Source: Acidobacteriaceae bacterium
Lineage (GTDB): Bacteria; Acidobacteriota; Terriglobia; Bryobacterales; Bryobacteraceae
Assembly: GCA_019240475.1 (NCBI GenBank)
Contig: JAFAYI010000026.1
Coordinates: forward strand, 62,001 to 126,000
Direction: 5' to 3'
DNA length: 64,000 nt
The notes beneath the pieces are model-generated. The model saw only the letters and a list, made by a program, of their open reading frames with translations. It ran no database searches and was not told where the DNA came from. How positions within the stretch are numbered: position 1 is the first letter of the stretch; each line of letters begins with the position of its first letter. Positions 1 to 9,200 of this stretch are shown here, one piece after another. A program made the position numbers and the translations under genes.

Positions 1-75
1 CAAGCCGAACCTGCCGGTAACCTCGCGTTCGAAATCGCTCTCTAGCCTATTCGTGCCGGCAGGCGTAGCGTTCAT
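1..75 (-). CDS. 5' end of an unidentified gene running off the left edge
   Basis: An ATG at 75-73 on the minus strand is preceded by a good Shine-Dalgarno (AGGAGG, 4-5 nt spacing, at 79-85). The frame stays open for 25 codons to the window edge and begins MNATPAGTNRLESDFEREV. The fragment is too short to assign a family. It is divergent from the TPR gene at 235, so positions 76-234 should hold both promoters; I see no clear -35/-10 pair there. Confidence 0.5.
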   Translation of the reverse strand, partial: MNATPAGTNRLESDFEREVTGRFGL

Positions 76-234
76 CGGTCCTCCTGGGAACTGTCATCCG
101 AGATCGTCCATTCCCTTCAGGTCCGGAACGACGGCGCTGAAGCAGCTATAGATATCATCCCGCTATAGGAGCCGGTTTCAGCCGTTCAGAGAGCTAGGAT
201 CTCTGCGAGGTCGCGACAGATTAGACTGGCAATC

Positions 235-1590
235 ATGCGCCCGCGGATGATCTTGGCGTCGGGATTCTGCTCGGTCTTTCTGTATGCGCAATCGGAGCCG
301 ACGGTCGCGGATCATTTTCGGCGTGGGCAGGCCGCGGCAGCCCGACTCGACTATGATCGCGCGATCGCCGAGTTCCAGGCCGTGTTAAAGATCGATCCGA
401 CCTTGGTCCAGGCTCGGGCGAACTTGGGCCTGATGTATTACTCAACCGGCGAATACAGCAAAGCGGCAATCGAGTTATCGCAGGCGGCGCGGGCGGAATC
501 CGACCTCCTGCCAGCCCAGCTATTTCTAGGCCTATCCGATCTAAAAATAGGAGCTACGCGCGACGGGATTGTTGCGCTTCGGCGTGCGGCGCGATTGGAC
601 CCGGACAACGTGGAAGCCCGGCGCGGACTTCTGGCTTGCTACGTGGCCGCAGGCGACTACGGGCCGGCGTCCGAGCAACTGCAGTTTTTCGCGGATCGGA
701 CCGATGAGCAATCGCTCTTTATCGTCGGACAGGCTTATTTGGATATCGGCAAGACTCTTACAAAGCGACTTGCGCTGCAATATCGGGACTCGGCTTGGGC
801 GCATCTATTGGCCGGCGATCTTGCGAGGGATCGGAGCGACACGAAAACCGCGACGGACGAGTATGGGAAGGCTCAATCGCTGGACCCGTCCGTATCTGCG
901 AGGAGCAAGGCGCCCCTGAATTCCGGCGACCTCGCGATGCAATTAGAGAGCGCGCAAACGCCGGAAGCGTTATACAGTGAGATCCGGACGACAACCCGGC
1001 TTGGGGAACAATACTTTGAAAAGTTACAGAACGCGTACCCGGACTCCGCGTTCTCGCACCAGTTACGAGGGGATGTGTATCGATTGCGCCAGGACTTTCC
1101 GTCAGCGTTAGCGGAGTATCAAGCGGCGGTCCAGAAGCGCCCCGATGATGCCGCACTGCATCAGTCGGCCGGCGAAATGTACATCCAACTTCATCGATTG
1201 GATGAGGCAAAAGCAGAACTTCAGGAATCCGCCAAACTGAATCGCAGCAGCGCCGAAGCTAATTACCTGCTGGGTCAAGTCTTTTCAAAGGAGAATCAAT
1301 TGGAGGCGGCAGCCGGGTATCTCCGGCGGGCGCTGCAACTCGATCCAAATCTGCTACAGGCACGCGCATTGTTGGGAACCGTCTACATGCACTTGGATAA
1401 ACCGGCGCAAGCGGCGCCTGAACTAGAGAAGGCGCTGGCGCTCGATTACTACGGCGACCTTCATTTCCAACTGTATCGGGCGTATAAAGCACTAGGGCAA
1501 GGCGAGCGCGCCGCCAAGGCTTTGGCGATTTCGAAGCAGCTCCGCCAGAAGTCGCTTAACGCAGCGGTAGCTAAGATTGGCGAGGCGTAG
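235..1590 (+). CDS. Tetratricopeptide-repeat protein, probably exported
   Basis: The 451-residue product has a short hydrophobic N-terminus (about residues 1-19, ending before QSEPTVADHF), which may be a signal peptide. Almost all the rest is TPR units with the usual pattern, for example AIAEFQAVLKIDPTLVQARA, AEYQAAVQKRPDDAALHQ and AAGYLRRALQLDPNLLQA. TPR arrays are protein-interaction scaffolds, and no catalytic domain is visible. ATG 235 is used; ATG 244 is equally possible. The gene stands alone, converging with a GH31 remnant and the GntR/LacI regulator. The partner is unknown. Confidence 0.85.
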   Translation: MRPRMILASGFCSVFLYAQSEPTVADHFRRGQAAAARLDYDRAIAEFQAVLKIDPTLVQARANLGLMYYSTGEYSKAAIELSQAARAESDLLPAQLFLGLSDLKIGATRDGIVALRRAARLDPDNVEARRGLLACYVAAGDYGPASEQLQFFADRTDEQSLFIVGQAYLDIGKTLTKRLALQYRDSAWAHLLAGDLARDRSDTKTATDEYGKAQSLDPSVSARSKAPLNSGDLAMQLESAQTPEALYSEIRTTTRLGEQYFEKLQNAYPDSAFSHQLRGDVYRLRQDFPSALAEYQAAVQKRPDDAALHQSAGEMYIQLHRLDEAKAELQESAKLNRSSAEANYLLGQVFSKENQLEAAAGYLRRALQLDPNLLQARALLGTVYMHLDKPAQAAPELEKALALDYYGDLHFQLYRAYKALGQGERAAKALAISKQLRQKSLNAAVAKIGEA

Positions 1591-1825
1591 ACTCTCGCAC
1601 CACCCGCCAGCTTCGGACTTGATATCGCCGGCCGGATGCCGCGCCCTGTCTCGTGACTGTACGGGATTGGCGTTCGTCATGCCAGCGCAGCGACACGCGA
1701 GTAATCGACGCGTTCGGCTTTCCATCGTCCTTGTGCAGAACGGCGCCTTCTGAGCCATCGCCGTAGACGCGGACGGTGAGATCGAAGCTGCGCGGCGGCG
1801 GCACGAGACGCGAATTGCCTGCGGT
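1571..1825 (-). pseudogene. Remnant of the C-terminus of a GH31-type glycosidase (tentative)
   Basis: Between the ends of the regulator and the TPR gene, a minus-strand frame (open from about 1804 to the stop at 1571) reads FDLTVRVYGDGSEGAVLHKD followed by DGKPNASITRVSLRW. This resembles the C-terminal beta domain (DUF5110) of GH31 alpha-glucosidases: a VRVYPG-like strand, then an EDDG turn. Nothing upstream in this frame encodes the catalytic domain, because the regulator gene occupies that DNA. The likeliest reading is a leftover tail from a deletion. The match is short and made by eye, and chance is not excluded. Confidence 0.4.
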
Positions 1826-2965
1826 TCATGAATTCTCGGACCCGCCACACGATTGGCGTACGATGATGCGAAAGTCGAGAAGAATGTCGCGTCCGGTGAG
1901 GTCGGGTTTTTCGAGCCGCTGCAGCATGGCGGTGACGGCCGCCGCCCCGATCTCCGCGCATGGCTGATGAACGGTTGTCAGAGGAACAGGCAGGAGGCTT
2001 GCATACTTCACGTCGTCGAAACCAACCATGCGCAATTCATCGGGGATGCTTACGCCGGAGGCGATCGCGCTATGCATCAGTTGTCCGGCCGTAAAGTCAT
2101 TGGCGCAAATTACGCCGTCGGGCCGCACAGCCTGCATGAAGCTTTTGAACTCCTCTTTGTCGGCGGGATCGAATTCCGCAACTAGAAGCGGGTCGACCTC
2201 GCACGCGTTCCGTAACAGCGCTTCGCGATATCCGGCGATACGCGTCTGAATCGTGGGCGCGGAGTCCGGCCTGGAAACGAACGCCACCCGGCGGCAACCC
2301 GTCTTCAGAACCTGTTCCGTTATGCAATAACCCGCCCGAACGTTGTCGATTCCGACCAGGTCGAAGTGGCTGCGACGCGGAAATGGATAAATACAACGGT
2401 CCAAGAGAACCACTGGAATCCTGGCGCGCTCCAGCTCCGAGGCAATGCGGATATTGAGCTGGTCCTTGTGCTCAGTCAGCTCGACTGGAGCGAAGAAGAC
2501 ACCCGCGACCTTGCGCGAGATGAAATAGCGGCACAGTTCTTCGGCCTGCTGTTCCTTAGTCTTCGCCGACGCGGAGACGTTCCCCCAAAGTAGCGCCTGG
2601 CGCGCGGACTTTCCCGAACGAGCCATACCGCGACAGATCGGCTCGAAGATTTCGCCATCGCCCAAGTCCGGGATCAGCAACCCGAACTCATGCGGCTCCA
2701 ACTGAACCGGGGTGGAGACAAATGTGCCGGCGCCGGCTCGCCGCTTCACGAGGCCTTCGTTCTCCAGATCCCGAAGCGCGCGGATAACCGTCAGCCGAGA
2801 CGTGTCGAACCGCGCCGCCAACTCCGAATCGGCGGGCAGGCGTTCGCCGGGGCCATACCGCTGAGTCTCGATCGATTCGCGGATCTGTTCGCGCACGAAG
2901 CGATACTTGGGGCTTTTGTTGGTCACTGGAATGGAGGTTTCTTCCAGAGCGGAGACATCTTCCAT
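1826..2965 (-). CDS. GntR/LacI hybrid transcriptional regulator (AraR-like architecture)
   Basis: The N-terminal GntR winged helix (YRFVREQIRESIETQRYGPG, then LPADSELAARF, ending VKRRAGAGTFVS) is followed by a LacI/PBP-like sugar-sensing domain. That domain ends with the typical GVICANDFTAGQLMHSA and LRMVGFDDVKYASLLPVPLT segments. This is the layout of AraR-type repressors, which bind DNA through GntR helices and a sugar through the LacI core. The start at 2965 (about 379 aa) removes 21 residues that overlap AT-rich regulatory DNA; a GTG at 2968 is also possible. It is divergent from the TonB receptor / alpha-mannosidase genes, so it likely controls them and itself. The effector is unknown. 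Confidence 0.88.
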   Translation of the reverse strand: MEDVSALEETSIPVTNKSPKYRFVREQIRESIETQRYGPGERLPADSELAARFDTSRLTVIRALRDLENEGLVKRRAGAGTFVSTPVQLEPHEFGLLIPDLGDGEIFEPICRGMARSGKSARQALLWGNVSASAKTKEQQAEELCRYFISRKVAGVFFAPVELTEHKDQLNIRIASELERARIPVVLLDRCIYPFPRRSHFDLVGIDNVRAGYCITEQVLKTGCRRVAFVSRPDSAPTIQTRIAGYREALLRNACEVDPLLVAEFDPADKEEFKSFMQAVRPDGVICANDFTAGQLMHSAIASGVSIPDELRMVGFDDVKYASLLPVPLTTVHQPCAEIGAAAVTAMLQRLEKPDLTGRDILLDFRIIVRQSCGGSENS

Positions 2966-3004
2966 CACGTTGTAGTTTACTCTCCAGGCCTCGTACAAGT
3001 TCTG

Positions 3005-3050
3005 GTATATATATGTCGCCGAGGTCACAAGCGCATCTGTATATATAACT
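3005..3050. promoter_or_regulatory. Two TATATATA-centred candidate operator sites
   Basis: Two similar AT-rich motifs, ggtatatatatg (3005-3016) and ctgtatatataac (3038-3050), lie about three helical turns apart in the divergent region. They sit between the GntR/LacI regulator and the promoter of the TonB receptor. Paired operators are usual for AraR-like repressors. The assignment rests on position and repetition only. Confidence 0.35.
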
Positions 3051-3064
3051 CATAATTAAATGCA

Positions 3065-3093
3065 TTGACAGCAAAATCGTTGCGTGATATACC
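3065..3093 (+). promoter_or_regulatory. Sigma-70-type promoter for the TonB receptor gene
   Basis: TTGACA (3065-3070) matches the -35 consensus fully. It is followed after 17 bp by TATACC (3088-3093; 4 of 6 matches to TATAAT). The element lies about 85 bp upstream of the chosen ATG at 3177, next to the candidate operators. Confidence 0.5.
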
Positions 3094-3176
3094 TGCTGTC
3101 AAACAATCGAGATCGAGTGCTTCAGATCGCGGGAGCACGTCTCGTCAGGGGCGCTCACGCAAAGGAGAGGTTTGTC

Positions 3177-6100
3177 ATGAAATGGAGTGGCTACGTACTC
3201 GCGATGCTAGTCTTTGCCGGCACGGTTTTGGCTCAGACCGGCGGAATCTCGGGCAAGGTTCAGGACGCAACACAATCGCCTGTTCCGAACGCGACTGTCA
3301 CGCTGATTGCGCCCAGCACCGGGTTTTCGAGGACCGCCACCACCAACGAGACCGGTCTATACACCTTTACTTACCTGCAACCAGGAGAATATAACGTCAG
3401 CGCCAACGCGAAGGGACTCGACTCGCAGACAAACGAGGGCGTTCGGCTGGAGGTCGGGCAGACGGTCCAAATCAACTTCACTTTGCAGGTGGGAGCGACT
3501 CAGGAGCATGTCACCGTAAGCGCCAGCACGGACCTTATTCAACCCGAGACATCTGACATTGGGCAGGTGATCAACCAGCGCTCGGTGAACGATCTGCCGT
3601 TGAACGGCCGGAATCCGCTGGCGCTTGTGGCTTTGGTTCCGGGCGTTGTTCCGCAGGGCAGCTCGCAACAGAATGCGGCGGGAACGAACAACTCGGCGTA
3701 CGGGAATTTTCAGATAGGGGGCGGCGTTGCGAATCAGAGCGGCTGGATACTCGACGGAGTATCGATGGTGGTTCCGTTCGGGCATGCTGTGGAACTTCTG
3801 CCCTCGCAGGAACTGATTCAGGAGTTCAAAGTCCAGACCAACGATCTGCCGCCCGAGTTCGGACAGTTCTCGGGTGGGGTGGTGAACATGGCCACGAAGG
3901 CTGGGACGAACGAGTATCACGGGGAAGTATATGAGTTCCTGCGCAACAAGGATCTCAACGCGAATAACTTCTTCAACAACGAAAACGGTATCCCGACCGG
4001 CGCTTTCACGCAGAACCAGTTTGGCGGGACGCTTGGTGGCCCGATCGTAAAGGACAACACGTTTTTCTTCCTCAACTACGAAGGTTTTCGGCTGCGGCAG
4101 GGTCAGCCGCTATTGCTCTCGGTACCCACGTCAGCCGAGCGCAACGGCGATTTTTCGGCATTGGGCACGCCCATCTATAACCCCTTCTCCTCGACGCCCG
4201 ATCCGGCGCACCCCGGCCAATACATACGGCAGCAAGCCCAATGCAACGGAGTGTTGAATGTGATCTGCCCGAGTCAGATCAACCCAGTCTCCGCAAAGCT
4301 GCTGTCGTTATGGGGCCTGCCGAACGTGGCCAGCGCGGCTGGATCGGACGTGAACAACTGGGCGGGAAACGCCAGTTCGGGCGGCAACACGGACCAGGGA
4401 ACGGCGCGGGTTGACCACTACTTCAGCCAGAAACAGCGCTTCTTTTTGCGCTACACCTATTGGAAGGACAACGACCTCGCTGTCGATCCTTTCCACAACG
4501 GCACGTATGCCGGCAGCATCGGAACTCCGGAATGGTATGCCACCCACAACGCGGTGATCGACGACACGTACACGCTCTCGCCGAACACGATCGTGGATCT
4601 GCGGGGTGGGTTTATGCGCTTCTCGTATATGCGGAGCCCGGAAACAGCCGGTCTGGACTTGACGACCATCGGCTGACCGTCCTTCCTAAATGACGAGATC
4701 CCCTCCACGGTGCGAACCTTGCCAAACCTTTGCGTCTCGGAGTTCAACGAGTTTTGTGGAGGCAATACCGGCAGCGTCCTGGATTCGTGGGACACCAATT
4801 ACGAAGCCGAACCCAGCGTGACTTCGATTCATGGCAAACACACGCTGAAGTTCGGCGCCGAGATACGCGTTCAACGCCAGAACTACATCCAGACGAACAA
4901 CGGAACAGGCGGATACAATTTCGATCCAACCTTTACGAACTCAGATCCGCTGGCCACTAGCCCCATAGGCGGCAACGGCTTTGCTTCGTTCCTATACGGC
5001 ACTCCGACGAGCGGCTCGGTTCAGGAACCCGCCGCGACTGCAAGCCAATTGATCTATCGCGCCTTTTATATCGGAGACACCTACAAGGTGTTCCCGCGCC
5101 TCACTTTGGATCTGGGCGTGAGATACGAAATTACAGGCCCTTGGTCGGAGCGTTACAACCGGATCAGCTTCTGGGATCAGGCGGCGCAGGATCCGTTGTC
5201 ACAAAACGTAGGGATACCGCTCAATGGGATGCTCGGGCTGGTGGCTTCTTCGGAACGCAGCAGCCGAAACGCCGTAAACACGAATTATCATGAATGGTCG
5301 CCGCGCATCGGCCTGGCGTATCAATTAACATCCAAGACCGTGATTCGTTCCGGGTACGGCATCGTCTGGCTTCCTATCGACGTCAATCTCGATTCCGCGC
5401 CCGACCATGACGTTATCAACGCCATCACGGAGCCGATGATTACGTCGTTAAACGGAAACGTGACCCCTTACAACTTGATCTCGAACCCATTTCCGAACGG
5501 AATCACTCCGGCGCCGCAGCGCAGCGCGAGCTATCTGAGCGACGTGTACGGACAAACCGTTCTCACGCAGATTCCGAACAATCCGCTCGGCTACACCCAG
5601 CAATGGAACTTTGACATTCAACACCAATTGACAGGAAACACGCTGCTGGATGTCGCCTATGTAGGAGCAAAGGGCACGCATCTGCCGCTACAGGATTACG
5701 ATCTCGACTATCTCACGGCGCAGCAGCTATCCACTTACAACACATCGCTCGAAAACCAGGTGGCGAATCCTTTTTATAACAAGGTTCCGAGCACCAGCCC
5801 GCTGGATACGCCGACCATTTCAGAAGGCGCGCTATTGCATCCATTTCCGCAGTACGGCAATGTACAGCTCGCAAATCAGGGGATGGGCGATTCGAGTTAT
5901 AACGCGCTGCAAGCTAAGTTCGAGGCGCGATTCGGCGGGGGCGGCACTCTGCTCGCCTCGTATACGTTCTCGAAGTTGATCTCAGATGCGGAAAGCCTCA
6001 CGCCCTGGCTTGAAACCAATTGGAATGCCGGGTTTCAGAATTGGGGAAACCTGCGCGGCGAGCGTTCGCTTGCCACTTTCGACGTTCCCCAACGCCTGGT

Positions 6101-6656
6101 TGTCAGCTATGTATTGGACTTACCTGTCGGGAAAGGCAAGAAGTATCTATCGAATGTGAGCGGAGTCGCCGGAGCGTTGGTTTCGGGTTGGGGGATTAAC
6201 GGCATCCTCACGGAGCAGACCGGAACACCTCTGTTCCTGACTACATCCCAGAATCTGACAGGCGATCCGAACAGCGCCGGTTCGCGGCCCAACTTCGATT
6301 TGGCTGCATGCCCGCATGGCGCAGGCTTCAGCGGATCGGCCGTGAGCCGGCTCGATGAATGGTTCAACACTTCGTGCTTCACGCAACCCGCACCGTTCAC
6401 GTTTGGCAACCTGGGCAGAACGATGAACATCTTCAACGACGGATTGCACAATCTTGATTTCGCTCTGTTCAAGAACACAGATTTCGGGCCTGAAGGCAGG
6501 CTCCGATTCCAGATCAGAGCGGAGGCGTTCAACCTGCTCAACACGCCGCAATTCGGGGCGCCCGGCCAGTCGCAAGGCACGCCGCAATTCGGCGTTGTCA
6601 GTTCACAAGCCAATAACCCGAGGCTGATTCAGTTCGGCGCCAAGCTCATGTTCTGA
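3177..6656 (+). pseudogene. TonB-dependent receptor (Oar type) interrupted by one in-frame TGA
   Basis: ATG 3177 follows AAAGGAGAGG and opens a signal peptide (MKWSGYVLAMLVFAGTVLAQ). A carboxypeptidase-regulatory domain follows (GGISGKVQDATQSPVPNATV), then a plug (LPLNGRNPLALVALVPGV) and a beta-barrel ending in LIQFGAKLMF. The reading frame stops at TGA 4674-4676 and continues in the same frame with no further stop (PSFLNDEIPST, then VRTLPNLCV) to 6656. So this is a nonsense change at codon 500 (probably TGG to TGA), not a frameshift. Open pieces are 3177-4676 and about 4677-6656. Intact, it would be about 1,159 residues, normal for the family. It may be inactive, read through, or a sequencing error. 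It would import a glycan or oligosaccharide for the downstream GH38 enzyme. Confidence 0.85.
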
Positions 6657-6667
6657 ACTGGTAGCTA

Positions 6668-9193
6668 GTGAGAGGGCACGTGCGGCGAATCTATTCCGAG
6701 GCGCGGTTCGCATTCGCCGCGCTGGCGCTCGGCACGGCTATCTTTGGACAAGCTCCGGATCGAGATTCCTGGCCGGCCGATGCTCGGTCGTTTCAGATCC
6801 ATATGGTCGGTCAGGCTCATATCGATGCGGTGTGGCTTTGGCCGTGGCCGGAGGGTTTTTCGGTTGTTCAAAGCACCTTTCGCTCCGCGCTCGAGCGCAT
6901 GCGGGAGACTCCGGGATTCGTTTTCACCGCGAGCTCGGCGCAATTCTACGAGTGGGTCGGCGAGAACGATCCGGAGCTGCTGGCGGAAATCAGAAAGCGC
7001 GTGCAGGAAGGGAGATGGGATGCGGTGGGCGGCTGGTGGGTAGAGCCCGATGTCAATCTTCCCAGCGGCGAGGCGCTGATACGTCAAGGCCTATACGGGC
7101 AACTGACGTATCGCAAGCTGCTGGGGCGGATCGCTACAACGGGCTACAATCCCGATTCGTTCGGGCACCCGGGGTCGCTGCCTCAAATCCTGAGCCTGCT
7201 CGGATTGAAGAACTATGTTTTCCAGCGCCCCGGACCGAAAGAAAAATCCCTACCGCAGAGCCTCTTCTGGTGGCAATCGGCGGATGGAACGAAGGTGCTG
7301 GCGTATCGAATCCCGGCGAGCTACAACGACGACAAGTCGGTGCGGAACCGGGTCCTCACCATCGTTCGGGGCAGCGAGGGCGGCGTTCACGAGCTGATGG
7401 ATTTCTACGGAGCGGGCGATCATGGCGGGGGCGCCACGAAAGAGAATATCCAGTCGATCCAGGCGCTGCAGAAACAGAACGGCGCGCCTAAGGTGAGGTA
7501 TAGCGGCCCGGACAATTATTTCGCAGAAGTGCGAAGGCAAGACTTGACCCGTCTGCCCGTTATAAAGGACGATCTTCAGCATCATTCCGTCGGGTGCTAT
7601 ACGGCGGAATCGGAAATGAAGAAGGCGAACCGGATGGCGGAGACGGCGCTCGTTGCGGCGGAGAAGCTGACCGCAATCGGCTCGATTGCGTGGAATGCCG
7701 ATTATCCGAAGAGCCAGTTCGAATCGGCGTGGAAGAAGGTGCTGTTCCTGCAATTCCATGACAGCCTTGCAGGGACAGCGCTGCCCGAACACTACGAGAC
7801 CACCGCTCGCGATGGACACGGATATGCGCTTTCGGTGGCGCGCACGGCCCTGTACGAAGCAGCAGAGAAACTCGCATGGCAGATTCCGGCGCAAGACGCG
7901 GACTCGAAATATCTGGTCGCATTTAACCTGCAGCCCTGGCCCCTCACGGCAAACCTCGAATACGATCTCGAATGGCCGACGGATTCGCCCGGAAGGATTG
8001 AGGACGACTCCGGCAGGTCCGTCGCGCATCAATGGACACGCGCCACAACAGAGGTGACGGAGCGAAAGCGCCTGATCTTCCGGGCCGAGATTCCGGCCTT
8101 TGGTTATAGGCAGTTTCGTATCGAAAAGGGCGATGATATTCCCGCTTCCGACGTTGGTGCGGAGGAAGACGGCATGCAGAACCAGCATCTTCGCGTCCGC
8201 TTTGCAAGTGACGGCAGGATCGGAATCTTCGATAAAGATAACAATCGCGAGGTGTTCGCGGGCGGCGAAACCGGCGCCGCGGCTTTGGTCATGAAGGACG
8301 AGAGCGACACCTGGAGTCATGATGTCCGGGCGTACGAGGACCAAATTGGAGCATTTGGGGACGCTCAGGTGAAAGTGATGGAGAACGGGCCCCTTCGCGC
8401 TCGCGTGCGAGTCACCCGGACTTACTCGCAATCGAGTTTGACAACAGATTGGCTGCTCTATTCCGGCGCGCGAACGTTAGAAGCGCGCGTACAGCTTGAT
8501 TGGCATGAGCATCAGAAAATGATCAAGCTTTCACTTCCCGTCGATGTGAAAGCGCCGCGCGCCACTTACGAAATCCCGTACGGCAATATCGTTCGGGATA
8601 CGAACGGCGACGAGAATCCGGGCCAGCGCTGGATCGATGTCAGTGGGTCAGGCACAAACGGAACGTATGGCCTTGCTGCGATTAACGATGCGAAATACGG
8701 GTACAGCGTGTCGGGCCATGACTTGCGCATCTCAATAGCGCGCGGGGCGGCGTACGCGAACCACCAGCCGCAAGTTCTGGATCCCCATCTGCCTCATCTG
8801 TGGCAGGATCAAGGCGTGCAAAATTTCCGAATGCTGTTCGTTCCACATCGAGGCGATTGGCGCGACGCCGAAGCGCCGAAGCTGACGGAAGGATTCATGT
8901 CGGCGTCGCCGCTCGTGTACCAGGGAATCCATCCAGGAACACGCCCGCTCTCCGGCTCGATGTTGTCGGTGAATGCCGAGAACGTGGTAGTCGGCGCGAT
9001 CAAGAGATCGGAATCCGGAAATGATTTGATCTTTCGCCTCGTTGAGACGGAAGGACGCAAAACAGCAACTGTGCTCCGTTTGCCCTTCGCTCATCGGGAA
9101 TGGTCCGGGGATCTCAATCCGTATGAGATCAAGACGCTGCGGATGAATCCGAATACCGGCGAGATAAAGGAGGTCAACGCCCTCGAAGAATAG
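6668..9193 (+). CDS. Exported GH38 family alpha-mannosidase
   Basis: 841 residues from GTG 6668 (no nearby ATG; GTG 6680 is an alternative). A hydrophobic segment near residues 12-28 (FAFAALALGTAIFG) looks like a signal peptide. GH38 marks are clear: metal ligands in MVGQAHIDAVWLWPWPEG (H51, D53), the nucleophile region GYNPDSFGHPGSLPQI (D163), VEPDVNLPSGEALIRQG, and a His ligand in LFLQFHDSLAGTALPEHYE. The C-terminal half holds the family's beta-sandwich domains. GH38 enzymes remove terminal alpha-mannose with retention. It lies 11 nt after the TonB receptor and is probably cotranscribed with it, suggesting periplasmic mannoside degradation. Confidence 0.9.
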   Translation: MRGHVRRIYSEARFAFAALALGTAIFGQAPDRDSWPADARSFQIHMVGQAHIDAVWLWPWPEGFSVVQSTFRSALERMRETPGFVFTASSAQFYEWVGENDPELLAEIRKRVQEGRWDAVGGWWVEPDVNLPSGEALIRQGLYGQLTYRKLLGRIATTGYNPDSFGHPGSLPQILSLLGLKNYVFQRPGPKEKSLPQSLFWWQSADGTKVLAYRIPASYNDDKSVRNRVLTIVRGSEGGVHELMDFYGAGDHGGGATKENIQSIQALQKQNGAPKVRYSGPDNYFAEVRRQDLTRLPVIKDDLQHHSVGCYTAESEMKKANRMAETALVAAEKLTAIGSIAWNADYPKSQFESAWKKVLFLQFHDSLAGTALPEHYETTARDGHGYALSVARTALYEAAEKLAWQIPAQDADSKYLVAFNLQPWPLTANLEYDLEWPTDSPGRIEDDSGRSVAHQWTRATTEVTERKRLIFRAEIPAFGYRQFRIEKGDDIPASDVGAEEDGMQNQHLRVRFASDGRIGIFDKDNNREVFAGGETGAAALVMKDESDTWSHDVRAYEDQIGAFGDAQVKVMENGPLRARVRVTRTYSQSSLTTDWLLYSGARTLEARVQLDWHEHQKMIKLSLPVDVKAPRATYEIPYGNIVRDTNGDENPGQRWIDVSGSGTNGTYGLAAINDAKYGYSVSGHDLRISIARGAAYANHQPQVLDPHLPHLWQDQGVQNFRMLFVPHRGDWRDAEAPKLTEGFMSASPLVYQGIHPGTRPLSGSMLSVNAENVVVGAIKRSESGNDLIFRLVETEGRKTATVLRLPFAHREWSGDLNPYEIKTLRMNPNTGEIKEVNALEE

Positions 9194-9200
9194 CCTTGGG

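Noticed and set aside
7250..8431. 393-codon minus-strand frame inside the GH38 gene
   Set aside because: Antisense shadow; the sense strand carries all GH38 motifs.
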